The notes under the pieces were generated by a model, which searched no databases, was not told the origin of the DNA, and was given only the letters and a program-made list of their open reading frames with translations. A stretch of 26,053 bases of DNA from Mnemiopsis leidyi (taxonomy: Eukaryota; Ctenophora; Tentaculata; Lobata; Bolinopsidae), in contig JH154307.1 in assembly GCA_000226015.1 (NCBI GenBank), forward strand, positions 1 to 26,053, written 5' to 3'. The position numbers and the translations under genes were made by a program. Within the stretch, counting starts at the first letter, position 1, and the number at the start of each line of letters is the position of its first letter. Positions 1-13,700 of the stretch are shown here, piece by piece.

Positions 1-52
1 TCTCCCCAGATCACGTGTAAACTCTCTCTCATCTCCCCAGATCACGTGTAAA
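1..52 (+). repeat. Tandem 31-bp duplication of exon 1 acceptor
   Basis: TCTCCCCAGATCACGTGTAAA occurs at 1-21 and again at 32-52, so the acceptor and first exon bases are present twice. Using the upstream AG would give a TAA in frame after 13 codons; the downstream AG (39-40) keeps the frame open. Confidence 0.85.
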
Positions 53-1728
53 ACTGGAGCGAAAGCTGACAAAGCCAACAAAGACGGAGTGGAAGTGCGG
101 ATCAAGAAGTCTCTTGCGCTGAATCCCGATAAGAAGACCATGACTTACATGGATAAGTGGAGTTCCAAATTCACATGGGGTGGAGACCTGGCTAACAAGC
201 CCGCTGAGGGAGACCTCGCTGTGCTAACCGAAGGTAACAACATCTAGTTTTTTTGTATTTCAACATTTTGAGAGCAACTCTTCACTCTGTTTTGGGCAGG
301 GCTTCATGACTAGTTATAGAGACAATAACTACCTAACATCCGATAACCAGGTCAGATTATCTTCTTGGACGAGAGTCCTCCCAAACTCCGAGCTCTGCTA
401 CTGAGGGGCGGGCATCTCGTGTTCGATGACAACCAGGACCTTATACTCAAAGCGGACTACATCCTTGTCCTGGGGGGAGGATCCATCACGGTTAAACATT
501 TGTTTTTACTGCTTGAATTCTTTTCAAGATAATGATGACTTTTTAATATTTATTTCATTCTTAACTCCGCGAAAATCAAAGAAAGTTCTTGAAAAAATGT
601 TATTGAAATGATATGATAATACCTTGCTGAATCGCATTATCCAATTCTAACCTATTTGTAGATTGGTACAGAAGAGAATCCCTTCCAACACGAGGCTATA
701 ATTGAGATGTACGGAAACCAGCAGTCCACAGAGCTGCCCATGTACGGTGCTAAAACTCTGGCTGTAAGAAACGGTACGATCTTACTATCAGGCTATCTTG
801 CGTTTTGTAACTCTAACGTTTAGGCCATTTAGATTAAGAAGTTTAGACGTCGTGTACTGTTTTTTTCTTGTGAGTAATTCAGCAAACTTTCGCGTTTCAG
901 CTTATTGGTCTATCGTAGGCGTGGGATTACTTTTAGCAAATTGAGGGTGACTCGCAATTTCATGTTTCGAAAAATGTTTACAAAAGAAACTCGACTTTTA
1001 ATTGTAAAGATTTTAACTTCATATCAACTTCATGACGGGAGCTCATCGTTCCAGGAACTGTGGAGATGCATGGTAAAGAAGTCACCCCTAAGTGGACAGA
1101 ACTGGGAGAAACTGCCGAGGCCGGAGCGACTTCTATCGTCATAAACACAGAAACCAATTGGAAGGTATTGTAAACTGTGTTTATTGGTTCCCTGATAGTA
1201 TTAGTAGCAGGACTGAAAGTTGAGACTGATTTGCCGCCGTATAGTAAATAGGTGACTAGTGCAATAAACTAATAAAGGGCAGGTAAACTGGGGTGTCTCC
1301 TAAACTACATTTTCAAGGTTGCACTAGCTATCATATAATACTTTAAAATATAAATGTAAAATGAAACATAAATATAAATGTAAAATATAAATGTAAAAGT
1401 TATATTGATATAAAGTTGATATAAATCTTATAGTTTGACTTGTTACCCGGGTCATTCTATCCTCTTATAATTTACGGTCTGCAAGGACCCACTTTATTAA
1501 CGTCAAAATTATTAAGGTGCTAACTAGGCAACCCATCAGGTTAGCGACCAGATCGCTCTCTCCTCCTCAAGTTTCGCGCCTGAAGAGAACGAGGAGTTCC
1601 TCATCACCTCGATAACATACAACAGTGAATCAGGGAAAACCACACTCGGACTGAACAACCCCCTCAAGTACAGACACATCTCTCTCGAGCAAACCATCAA
1701 CGGTCTGAAGATAAAGACGGCTGCTAAG
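41..1728 (+). CDS. PKHD1L1: PKHD1L1 exons 1-5: first G8 domain
   Basis: Residues 1-248. The G8 domain (about residues 40-190) is named for eight conserved glycines and is predicted to be beta-rich and extracellular. The sequence shows the typical order: a Trp-rich start (W40, W46) followed by GDLAVLTEG, then DESPPKLRALLLRGGHLVF, then ILVLGGGSITIGTEENPF, and AVRNGTVEMHG built across the intron 3 junction (exon 3 ends G, exon 4 starts GA). Exon 5 carries the TNWKVSDQIAL strand and the start of the linker into the beta-helix. The first exon opens in phase 0 behind an acceptor at 39-40; what precedes it is outside the window. Confidence 0.9.
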
Positions 1729-4700
1729 GTATAGTTATCATTGATAAACAATTATTTAAGGTCAAATTATTAATCAATTCATGCAAGAACATAATAGTAC
1801 TTTTGTTGGTGATTTCTCTGTTAACAGAAAACCGAAACTGGATCAAACTGACAAAAGTGTAAGTTTAAGGTTTGGTGTGCACGTTCTCTACTCATCTATC
1901 GACTGTCACTCTTTTACTCCTTCACTCCTTCACTCATTCACTCCTTCACTTTTTCACTCCGTCACTCCTTCACTCCTTCACTTTTTCATCCCACCCCTGT
2001 AGGTGGGACACCTGACAAGGAACGTCAAGATGAGAGGTAATGTGAACGAGGATCATCTGGAGATGGTAGACGCATGTCCCCAGACCTTTGATCCTGACCA
2101 GTTTGCTACACAGACCTGTTACCAGGGCCGTTATGGTAAGTTAAGTTTTCTTCGAATTCAACTTTAAGTAGAAAATCTACTCATACTCTCAAGGAGAACG
2201 GGGATCACAAATGTTGACCTATGATAGGCTTGAAAACATTGCTTTCTAGCTTCTCATTGGTCACAATTTGTTGCCCCTCTCCAAAAAACTGTTTCTTTAT
2301 GTTAACGTTAAATTTTTATCTAGAATAGTGTTATGCTAGGTGCCTGGAGGTTAGTGAATCAAAGAAATCGAAATTAAGATTCTAATTTGTGATTCTAATT
2401 TGTGAGTTCTCTCTCGAGTCTTGAAAGGTTATGATGTGCATTTCATGACTTTCTAAGAAAAACTCCTCTGCCGTAAAGCAATGAAAGTTGAGACCTGGTA
2501 AATGAAAGCGTCATTGTTAAGACTTCCTCCTACCCAGGAGCCATGATGGATAGCGACCAGTTCGGATCGCAGATAATGTTCCACGCTGCTGCCATGGAAA
2601 CGCGCGAAGTTCACGGCAGGCTGGAAAACGCGGAGTTCTCGTGGGCCGGCCAGGCGTTCAGACTCGGTCGTTACCCAATTCATTTCCACATGAACGGAGA
2701 CGTTAGCGGCAGCTACGTCAAGTAAGATGTTTTACTTTCCGTTTTAGTTTATTCTAGTTAGATTTTAGTTCAGATTTTGTTAGCTACGTCAAGTAAGATG
2801 TTTTACTTTCTGTTAAATCTAGGTAGATCTTAGTTCAGATTTTGTAATCTACGTCAAGTAAGATGTTTTACTTTCTGTTAAATCTAGTTAGATCTTAGTT
2901 AAGATTTTGTAATCTACGTCAAGTAAGATGTTTTACTTTCTGTTAAATCTAGTTAGATCTTAGTTCAGATTTTGTAATCTACGTCAAGTAAGATGTTTTA
3001 CTTTCTGTTAAATCTAGGTAGATCTTAGTTCAGATTTTGTAATCTACGTCAAGTAAGATGTTTTACTTTCTGTTAAATCTAGTTAGATCTTAGTTCAGAT
3101 TTTGTAATCTACGTCAAGTAAGATGTTTTACTTTCTGTTAAATCTAGGTAGATGTTAGTTCAGATTTTGTAATCTACGTCAAGTAAGATGTTTTACTTTC
3201 TGTTAAATGTAGTTAGATCTTAGTTCAGATTTTGTAATGTTATGATTCGTCACGTGCGACCTGTTTTGTAAACTCGGACAAGCCCAGGCTACCACCTACA
3301 CAAACTCTCCAACTTGCTGATCTGGCTAAAACCTACACAACCTGTTACTGTGATCAGCATAGGACGTTCAAATCGGACCGATTGTGCGCCGGAATATAAT
3401 TAGTTTGCTTACTAGGCAAATAATCAAATTTTGGATTTAGAACGGCTGACAATGAGACGAACCAAGTTGTGTAAAACTGCTTATTACTATTAGGCACAAT
3501 TTCTATATGCCGGCGGGCAATGGGTCCTGTCGGCGCGCAATGGGTCCTGTCGGCGCGCAATGGGTCCTGTCGGAAGACAATGGGTCCTGTGAAACGCAAT
3601 AGGTCCTGTCGGCGCGCAATGGGTCCTGTCGGAAGGCAATGGGTCCTGTCGGAAGACAATGGGTCCTGTAAAACGCAATAGGTCCTGTCGGCGCGCAATG
3701 GGTCCTGTAAACACTCACAATAACACTCTCCGAACAGGGGCTGTGCTATCCACCACACGTTCAACCGGGCAGTGACGGTGCACGGGGTGAACAACCTCCT
3801 GGTCAAGGACAACGTAGCCTTCAACAACCTGGGACACGCCTTCTTCCTGGAGGACGGAGTGGAGGAGGACAACGTGTTTGATGGTAACCTCGCCATCTTC
3901 ACTCAGTCCAGCTCTTCTCTCCTCAACGTGGATGTTACCCCGGGTAAGGAGGCCTCATTCCTTGTCTTTGTTTCGATTTCCGCTTTAAATTTTTTCACAC
4001 CCGACTTTGCTATGTTGCAGTTTTACATATTTGCAATTTTACATAGTTGCAATTTTACAATTTGCTATGTTGGAGTTTTACATTTACAATTTGCCATGTT
4101 GGAGTTTTACAACTTAACATTTAACAGCCTCGTTCTGGATCGTGAACCCCCGGAACACGTTTATCAACAACGTGGCAGCAGGATCGACCCACTTTGGGTT
4201 CTGGTTCAACATGCCGGAGCACCCCGGGGGACCGTCAGCCACCAACACCATCTGTCCTCGGAACATGGGGATGAAGGAGTTCAGGGGAAACGAGGCTCAC
4301 TCTTGTGGGAGATACGGTAAGATACTGTTGTTAGTAGGTATACTGTAGTATTTAGTATTCCTTTTATAATGATAGTGATGATTGGTCTTCATTAATCACA
4401 AATACTCAGGGGTGAATGTAACGAACTTAGTGCAGGCGTCCATGTATATTTCAAGGTTTTGGGAGGGTTATATTATTGACAGTTTTATAATGTATACGAT
4501 TTCTGTGAGTTTATTTGGTATTTACTAAATACTGCTTACACCTATATAAACACAAATGATAACAGCTTATAATGCTTTGATAACATGATTAGATAATAAA
4601 ATCCATAAAAGCATGATTGATGAATTGCAATAAGTCTCCATTAGATTTTATTGAAAAAAGTACTGACAACTTATGACCTAGTTCAAATGTCCGTTAAACT

Positions 4701-7700
4701 GATACTGTGATAGTAGACACTCAACACCCTCTTCAAGTCGTTACAAATCAGAAGAAATTGTACTTGGGTAACACCTCCACCTCAATGTCCAGCATATGTC
4801 CCGGTGCGGGGAAGGAGGAAGCGTCCTCAGACACGTAGATAGCGTAGTTCCCATAGACAGGACCACTGATGTACTTACTACCGGTACCGTGGTCAGTCCC
4901 CTGTACCAGGGTGGGACTGACCCTGTTCTGTATGTTAGAAATCTCGTGATTCCATACAGTCTCATACCCTGATGTGGGGATCCCTGTCAGGGGGTTGCAA
5001 GCGAAATGGTTACCAAGTCCGTGTGTGTTATCATCGTTATCATTCGCTGGAGAAAGTCGTCCCCCTGTCAGAACTATTCTAGCTCCGTTGTTGCCATACG
5101 CCCAGTTAAAGGCCAGGTCACCTCCTACCGAGAAGACAGGATCGTCCTCTAGGTTCTGAGCGGAGTTGCTGATACTCTGCTGTATGGGGCCCCCTTCTGT
5201 CACTATCTGTGGTAAATGTTGGACACTAAGTTTCAAAAAAGAAAAAAAAGGTTAACAGCACTGGACAAACCTCGTAATTTAACTGTAATTAATCTGCACG
5301 CTTACTCTATTATAGTACGATAAAGTTATAGCAGGATTTCCTACCAATACAAAAAGAACAGTTTTACATCTACCTGTCTCCCGGGGTTCATGTCTTGAAA
5401 CCTGGACAACAAGGACCTGGCACTTCCCTTGAACCGGAACACTTTGACCGCGTCCACCTGGCCCGCCTGATGTCTAACTATCGCGATATACTTAACCGGG
5501 AGTATCCACACTTCCCTGTTTAAATAGTCCTTCTTCAGAGCGTCCAGGTAGGTTCCAATAAAGACGTCGTCTGCCCAGCCGACTGTGTAGCCCATCACGT
5601 GACCGTCAGCTGGGTTGAGGTTCATACCCAGGTACCAGGTCCGGGGTGTCACTCTCTCTGTCTTCTCGATCTCACCTGATCGGGCCAGCTCAGCTGCGTA
5701 GAGGAAGCAAACTAGTAGCAGAACCAAGTTCATCGTGGCAAACGTTGAAATGAACGGATTTTACTTCTTATGATATATATATATTCCTTGTGCCTGGGTT
5801 TTAATTGTTGTTATCATCATTATTTCTTCCTCTTATTAATGAAGGTGGATAATTTACCGTTTAAATGAGTTTCTTATCGTATTAACAGTGTGCCGGTACT
5901 AGGTATATTTTCCATACGTGTCAGATTTTGGTGAACTGTTAAAATGAGTTACTGACCAAACTCGTTATACAGAGGATGATAAGCGTTATCAAATAAACTT
6001 GAAATTTTGAATTTTAATTAAACACGGATGTGAATAATTTTTCGCAAAACACAAATCTCGTTTAATTTTTATAGACTGGTGCTTTATTGAATAAGTTTCT
6101 GTTCCCTAAACGCAATCAGAATTGGGATATCAAATATGTTAGTGAATTGAGTTCATAGTATTTTGGGGTTTCGTTTGAGCGGTGCCTTAAGGATAAACAA
6201 GTTTATCATTAAACAGTTATAACAGGTAAATAAAATTTAAAATACCTTAAGGCATTGGGGTAAGGAACACACTACATTCATTGAGCTCATCATCAGACTT
6301 CCTAACGATTTCTATGTTATCAGGAATCTGGGTATGGGAGTTCTGGAATCCGAGAGGTAACGGCAGCTGTGAGGCGACAACACCCAACATGACCACCCTC
6401 CACGACTTCCACGGCTGGCACAACCTTAGGGGTGTCGAGGTCGAGGATGGTTAGTGCAAAATTGTTTGATTCAGAATAATCCTTGTAAGTAAGTGAGCCC
6501 ACAGTAGTGAAAACTTAGTGGAATCTTTGTGGCATACCTACATGATTGAAAGACAATGCCTTTTTACAAAATTTTGTGACAGCCCCTTGTAACAACTATT
6601 AGTAACGACCTTTAGTAACAGCCCCTTGTAACGACCGCTTATATTAGCAATCCTTAGTACCAACGACCCTTAGTAACGACCCCTAGAGACGACCCTTAGT
6701 AACAACCCCTAGTGAAAACCCCTACTAATGACCCCAAGTAACAACCCCCAAGGAACGACCCATAATAACAACTCCTAGTTACAACCCCCCAGTAACGACT
6801 TCTAATAACAACCCCCTAGTAACAACCCCTAGAAACTATCTACAGTAACAAGTTGTTACTAACAACCCTAAGTAACGACCCATAATAACGACTCCTAGTT
6901 ACGACCCCCTAGTAACGACTTCTAGTAACAACCCCTGGAAACTATCTACAGTAACAACCCAAAGTAACGACCCATGATAATGACTCCTAGTTACGACCCC
7001 CAGTGACGACCCCTAGTAAGCTTGTAACCACGTTTCAGGTACCGGTATCGCGATGGATAACTTTGTGCTGCACGACAACTGGTTCAGTCAGATGGAAGTC
7101 CACAAATGTAGAGGTGCTACTTTTGAGGAGGGAAACACCAGGGTACGCTAGTTAGTTAACCTCTCTGAGATCGTTACTTACTAAGTAATTTAGTTAAATA
7201 GTTACTTTTGAGGAGGGAAACACCAGGGTACGCTAGTTAGTTAACCTCTCTGAGATCGTTACTTACTAAGTAATTTAGTTAAATAGTTACTTACTAAGTT
7301 TATACATAGTTAATTTTTAGTAACTAAGTTACAAACTTATCTGTAACTAAATAAATCTGTAACTTAGTATATAGGCTACTCACTACGTTACGAAATAGGA
7401 TGATATTTGCAGCTTTGTTTTATGCTTGACTTAAAGACTCATTATCTTTCTCTTTTCGTTCAAGTAAATGACACTAGATCTCGTTGAACACTTGATTTAA
7501 CAACAACGTTTTCTCCCCAACCACAACACACGGCTCACTTGATCCCCCCTCAGATGACAAACTCGCAAATAATCTCCAAAACAAAGTCGAGTGACGGACT
7601 GAAGCTGCTCTACACGGACGAGGAGTTCCAGTGCGGAACTGGAGTTGTTATCCCGGGCAAGGGCACCTTCTCCGTTCATGACTCGACCATGCACGATTTT

Positions 7701-10700
7701 ACCCAGTGTCCTGTCTTCCAAGCTTGCGGAGGGTGCAAGGACCGTCAGGGCGGTAAGTTTGCGATAACGGTTATTTTGTCGGGAGCAGCTTGATTTCTAT
7801 TTCTTTCTACAATCCTTTGACCCTTAAGCTTGATAACCAGCTTGATAACGGTTATTTTGTCGGGAGCAGCTAGATTTCTATTTTTTCTACACTCCTTTAA
7901 CCCTTAAGCTTGATAACCATGAACTAAGATACGATAACGAATCTTGACTTATTCTCTGTTCCTAAAACTGTATGCCCTCTGCAGGGTTCCCTAACGAATT
8001 CAAAGGAATCAAGTACATCAACAGCCCCATTAGGGGCAAGTTCCAATGGGAGTTTGAGGTGATCCTAAGAGATCTAGACGGATCGCTCAGTGAGACAGGG
8101 AAGGCTAACAGTATAATCACGCCCAACATGGCTATATTGGACAAGACTTCCTGCGCCAAGAGCGACGCCTGGTCGCATGGCGAGGTGGAGGGGGCGGTTT
8201 GTGATGACAAGGTCAGTAACACCAAACATCATCACGTGCTATCTGACGTGACCCTGTAGAACACGTGCTATCTCACGTGACCCTGTTAAACACGTGCTAT
8301 CTGACGTGACCCTGTAGAACACGTGCTATCTGACGTGACCCTGTGAAACGCATGCTATCTCAGTGGATCAATAAATTAAAAACGCGCCCTTTTTCAGACA
8401 AACCTGGTACGTCTAGGTTGGAACGATCCTAGCATCAAAGAGCTACTCTTCAAATCAGTCTTCCTGACCAACTCTCATGGCAACGTCTCCGTTCCTTGGT
8501 TCTTCAAGAGGATGACACATGGACAAGGCTGGATGGCTACTGTGCCTACTGGTAAATCTTTATTTGTTTTGAAATATAAGTATTTTTGTCTTGATACTTT
8601 GATACACCCTTATTTGCAGATTTCAGTCTATTTCTTGACGAAGGGATCAATAATCAAGTTCAAAAGTTCTGTTGGGGTATTTTTTTGATCAGTCTGTTTA
8701 TCATTAAATTCAAATACTTCAATATCATGGTACTTCAACAACGAATTCATGCCACATTGCCACTTGTATTTTGTAACTGTTAAATTCAGGAAATACGTAC
8801 TCCATGAAATGGGATACTGAACTCAAATTCACAAACGCCTCCTACAAGATGACAGCATACTATCCAAAGGATGGTGACTACATTATCTTGGAACAGAATC
8901 TTAACGATGTAAGTTTTTTTTTCGCATCGCGCATCATCTACCAGAATATTCATTGATGTAACTGCTTAAAAAATTCGATTCTTAACTAATTTTACTTGAT
9001 CACAGTTAATCGTGTTATCGTTCAACTTTTGATCATTCAGTCTATTCCTTAATCCTTACTTCCTCTAATTGCTCTATATTGTTTATTAACCTGTAATATT
9101 GTTTATTTATCTGTAATATTGTTTATTTACCTGTACTATTGTTTATTTACCTGTAATATTGTTTATTTACCTGTAATATTGTTTATATACCTGTAATATT
9201 GTTTATATACCTGTACTATTGTTTATTTACCTGTAATATTTGTTTATTTGCCTGTAATATTATTTATTTACCTGTAATATTGTTTATTTACCTGTAGTAT
9301 TGTTTATTTACCTGTAATATTGTTTATTTACGTGTACTATTGTTTATTTGCCTGTAGTATTGTTTATTTTCTTGTAATATTGTTTATTTACCTGCAGTAT
9401 TGTTTATTTACCTGTAATATTATTTATTTACCTATAGTATTATTTATTTACCTGTAGTATTGTTTATTTACCTGTAGTATTGTTTATTTACCTGTAGTAT
9501 TGTTTATTTACCTGTAATATTGTTTATTTAACTGTAATATTGTGTTTATTTAATTATCTCCATAGAAACCAGACTACATAACTGTCGGCGGCAGTTCCAA
9601 CAAGAAGCTTGAAGCTATCGACGGAACCACCGACGACCCGGGAACCTTCACATTTGACGATGATACCAAGAAGCTTTCTCATTTGATCACTGGTAAGGGA
9701 ATCGAGACTACCAAGGAGCTGCCCATGGACTTGAAGGTGTACAAGTGTTTCTATGAGAACTGTACAGATCCCCACCCCAAACCTCTTCCTTCAAATCCTA
9801 CTCTGCTACAGCGTCCTGAAACGGTGAGTCCCAAGTTTTCGTAGAAATCGTTTGTGTTATGTGTGCTTTACAGTTACTGTATCGTAGTTTATACGTCACA
9901 AACAAAATACTTGGTTGTCAATCCAAACACAATTCCTACCATGCGGATTTAAAGGCAGAACAAATATAATAATGATGTCCCGGAAAGAGGCTATAAATAA
10001 AACAATTTTAGCCGAAACGCTGGTCAGTTTCCTCCGACTGGATGGGCACGAAGCAGGGGCTAGGTGGGTATAACGGAATCCTACCCAAAGCCGGGGACGA
10101 TGTTGAAATACCCTCCAGTTGGTGGATGATATACGACGCCTCCATGGAGGGACTTAATAATGTGAGTTGAACATCTTGTTAAACCTCTTGATATGATATG
10201 CTTGGTTTGGAAATTTAACTTTTTCTATCCATTTCGTCTCCAAAGTTACCGCGATTCACCGCCAGATATTTAACTCACCGAGTACCAAGCCAGCACAAAT
10301 TTCAACCCATCCCAGAAATGTAACAGTCACAAAACCTATCCCAGATAACGGTGTACGGAGTTCTAGAATTCAGTAACAAAACCTATCCCAGATAACGGTG
10401 TACGGAGTTCTCGAATTCAGTAACGAGGTGGACACTTTGCTCGGAGCAAACAGGATCGTTGTGATCGGAGGAAAGTTGGTAGTGGGCTGGGCTGACGAAC
10501 CTCTCAAGGTCAAGGCTCACATTAAACTAACTGGAAGTCGGGAGGATAAAGAGTACAGCCTTAATGATGGTACAACCATCGGCTCAAAGGTAATCATAAT
10601 TCGTGTTTTGTATTCATCGTAACCTCTTACTATGTTTGTCATCCGTTAACTTAGTCATACAATTTCTAATTTCATTACCTTTTCATGCTGTGCCTTTTAA

Positions 10701-13700
10701 TATTAACTTTCAAGTTGACCAGTCCTCCTCTGATCTCAAACATTTGAAATTAAAACCTTGAATAACGATGAAACATTTTTCTCTGCCCAGGCTATCGGAA
10801 TTGCTGGATTCACGGAGATGCACTCTGTCGTACCTGACGTGCTGGCTACCACTCTCTCTGCCAAGGCCTCCAAGGGAGACTCCAAAATCACGGTCAAGGA
10901 CAATGTAGCTGATAAGTGGAAGGTTTGTAAGAAATATATGTTGAGTACAATACTTCCTGCAGATGACGATTTCTGTGATTCTCTCTATCTGCTTTCTTGT
11001 ACATGCAATATTTGAGATTAGTTTAATGTTCTAACACTCAGGTTGGAGATGAGATTGCTATCGCGTCCACCTCCTTTGTTCCCGATCAAGCCGAGAAGAG
11101 AACGATTACCAAGGTTGAGGGCCACGTCCTGACTTTAGATCAAGCTTTGGAGTTTGATCACGACTACTTGCTTCAAACGGTAAATGTTAGGCAATTTTTT
11201 GTCAACTTTATCAAGCCCAATTTAAATCAACAGACTCACATTTGTTCGGCAGCCCCTTAATTTATTTAAATTTACTTGAAATTAGTTTGGTTCCTTTACA
11301 TTTGTGTCAGATTAACGAACACACGTACGAACGTACCGCTGAAGTTGGTCTGTTAACGAGACTTATCACTATTGAGGGAGTCATGGACCCTGGTAAGTTA
11401 GAACTTGATTTTCAGCAACTTTTTTATCTTTGCAAACAGATCAGCTGGCTAGTTATGAAGGGACGTAATATTCTTTGTCTCGAATTAACTTGAATTCGAA
11501 TTCCGCGGTGATACTTGTTACGGTTGACATTAGAGAAAATATCGCGGTTGCTCAACTCCGTTATCCTTACCCAAACTCCCCGTCAGCCGACACGACCCTC
11601 TACGGTGGACGAGTCCTGGTGTCGGACTACAGTCAGATAAACGCGGAAGGGGAGCGGGAGGAGTACATCCCTGTCGCACAGATCATGGGCGTGCAGTTCA
11701 AGAACTGCGGACAACGCGGCTACCGCGACTACTGGGATCCCCGCTACGCTCTCGCGCTACAGAACACAAAACCAGGCGAGGACAGCTACGTCAAGAGTTG
11801 TGCTGTGGATGTGTCCCACAACCACGCTATCGGAATTATCGGCTCGCACAATGTGGAGGTTTCCGGTAATGTGGTCTACCATTCCCGCGGTTCTGGAATA
11901 CTTAGCAACTCCGAAAATGTTAGTATGGGTGGTTCAGTTCTGTTTTAAATAATTTTCTGTTGATCTTGGATCTTGTATTAGATTTCAAGTTGATCAATTC
12001 TCCTCGTCGCTTTAAGTTTTAAACCTTAATTTCTCTTCTAAAAGATTTTGATAATTTTATTTTAAAAGCTGCTCCCTGAAAATTTTAATTGATTTGTCTC
12101 TGTCTAGGAGTGAGATCTAACATAAACCCTATTCTCAGACTGAGATTGTGGGCAACACTATTATCTATGTGAGGAGCTATGCCAACTGGGAGACCCCCGT
12201 TGAGAACGACAACTACTTTATGGACGCCTGTATCGAAACTTGGGAAACCAAGACTGCTTCCTTGAAGGTATCTTTGTTTATGCTGAGGGTTCCGCAGAGG
12301 TTTATCTTGATCTAGTTTTAGATTCAGGAACAATTAGGAGAATGTACACTGATTTGTGACAGTACTACTTACATTTGACATGAAACAATAATCATAATTA
12401 TCATGATTATAGGTTTGCCCCGTTTTTAATAATACTAGCTTCCCGATTTGTGGACGATCTAAACTGCGATTCGTCTCCAGGACAACCGATGTGGAGGCAG
12501 CGAGAGAGCAGGATTCTCTACCCAAGGAGAGGAACTTTCCGGAACTTTCTGGCAAAACAACGTAGCTCACAGTTGTCTTTGGGGCATCTTCGTCAGGAAG
12601 TATGAAATCTACCTTATAAAACTTTAGCTAGTTTAAATGAGTGGGATCAAACCTTTTCTCTCTAATCATCTCCTGGATGGGATTCATGTCTTAACAATTT
12701 CTTCTGAAATATAAATCTTTACCTTACATAAACTTCCTGCTCTACCAGATCGAAACACGATGTTGTGAAGCTAAACAAGATGAGTCTCTGGCAGAACTAC
12801 GATTTCGGGGTCGCCCACTTCTCCACTTCGTCCCTTGTCGTCCAGGACTGTGTTCTCGCTGACAACGGCCGCTCCATCTTTAACATGGTGGTGGGACCCA
12901 ACCCCTTAGAGTAAGACACTTGCTTTTCATCGGAGTTTTTGTTCTAATTTCTTACGGTCCTGGCGTTAGTTGCCACCTAATATGAAGTGCTTTACTGTTA
13001 GTTCCCTATTAGCGTACACGAAGCGTAGAGTGGTAACTAACAAATAGCGTACAAGCACTCAAGTAGCGTAGATTAGTCCTCTAGTAGCGTACAATCCATT
13101 ATTTTCCTCCTTGGACGTCCTGAATTTCATCTTCTCGTTGTTCTCAGCTTGTTACCAGCGTCACTTTCCTCCCCCAGCCATACCCTGACAAACAAGTATG
13201 TGGAGTACAAGAACACCCTGATATACGGAAGAAGAGACGACAGTTCTTGTGACGAGAGGAAGACGGATGTCAACCCGACCTCTAAGTTAACCGGTATCGG
13301 GTACCACCCTCCCGTGGCAGGTTAAGGAATTCACTGTGACATTTCTTTTGTGTTCCTTTAATTAATTACCGTCATGCTGGATTTAGCCCTTTTTTGAGAT
13401 CGTTTGAGGTGCAATGAATTTGTTAATTTCCATGGGCTAGAGCCTAGTGGTTACTTGATTTAATGCGCGATTGCGCGAATTTAACAGTGTTTATGTTTAC
13501 TGAGTTTATAAGTTACTAAGTAGCCAAGTTACTTAGTAACCAAGTTACTAAATAACCTAGTTACTAAGTAACCTATTCTCTTAGTTACCAAGTTACTAAA
13601 GAACCGAACAACTAAGTTACATAGTCACCAAGTCACCAAGTCTCCAAGTTACTGAGTTACTAAGTAATCGAGTTACTAGGTTACCAAGTTACTAAGTGTC

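Larger units (their letters stand above)
4317..6323 (+). other. Intron 9, host of the nested gene
   Basis: At 2,007 bases this is the longest intron. 4748-5733 is the antisense gene; 4317-4640 and 5790-6323 are AT-rich with no further signal seen. Confidence 0.7.

Noticed and set aside
2714-3239. CRISPR-like regular repeats
   Set aside because: The repeats are contiguous tandem units without unique spacers, in a eukaryotic intron.
3354-3902. Long minus-strand reading frames with PTGPIARRQD-type repeats
   Set aside because: They are translations of the 20-bp minisatellite at 3511-3708 plus the antisense of exon 8; no start context, splice sites or family support.
3772-4320. Plus-strand open frame of 182 codons
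   Set aside because: It starts inside exon 8 and runs through intron 8 into exon 9 in the wrong frame; the splice model gives the family-matching sequence.
7962-8225. Minus-strand frame with a hydrophobic stretch
   Set aside because: Antisense shadow of exon 13, which has clear plus-strand coding and splice sites.
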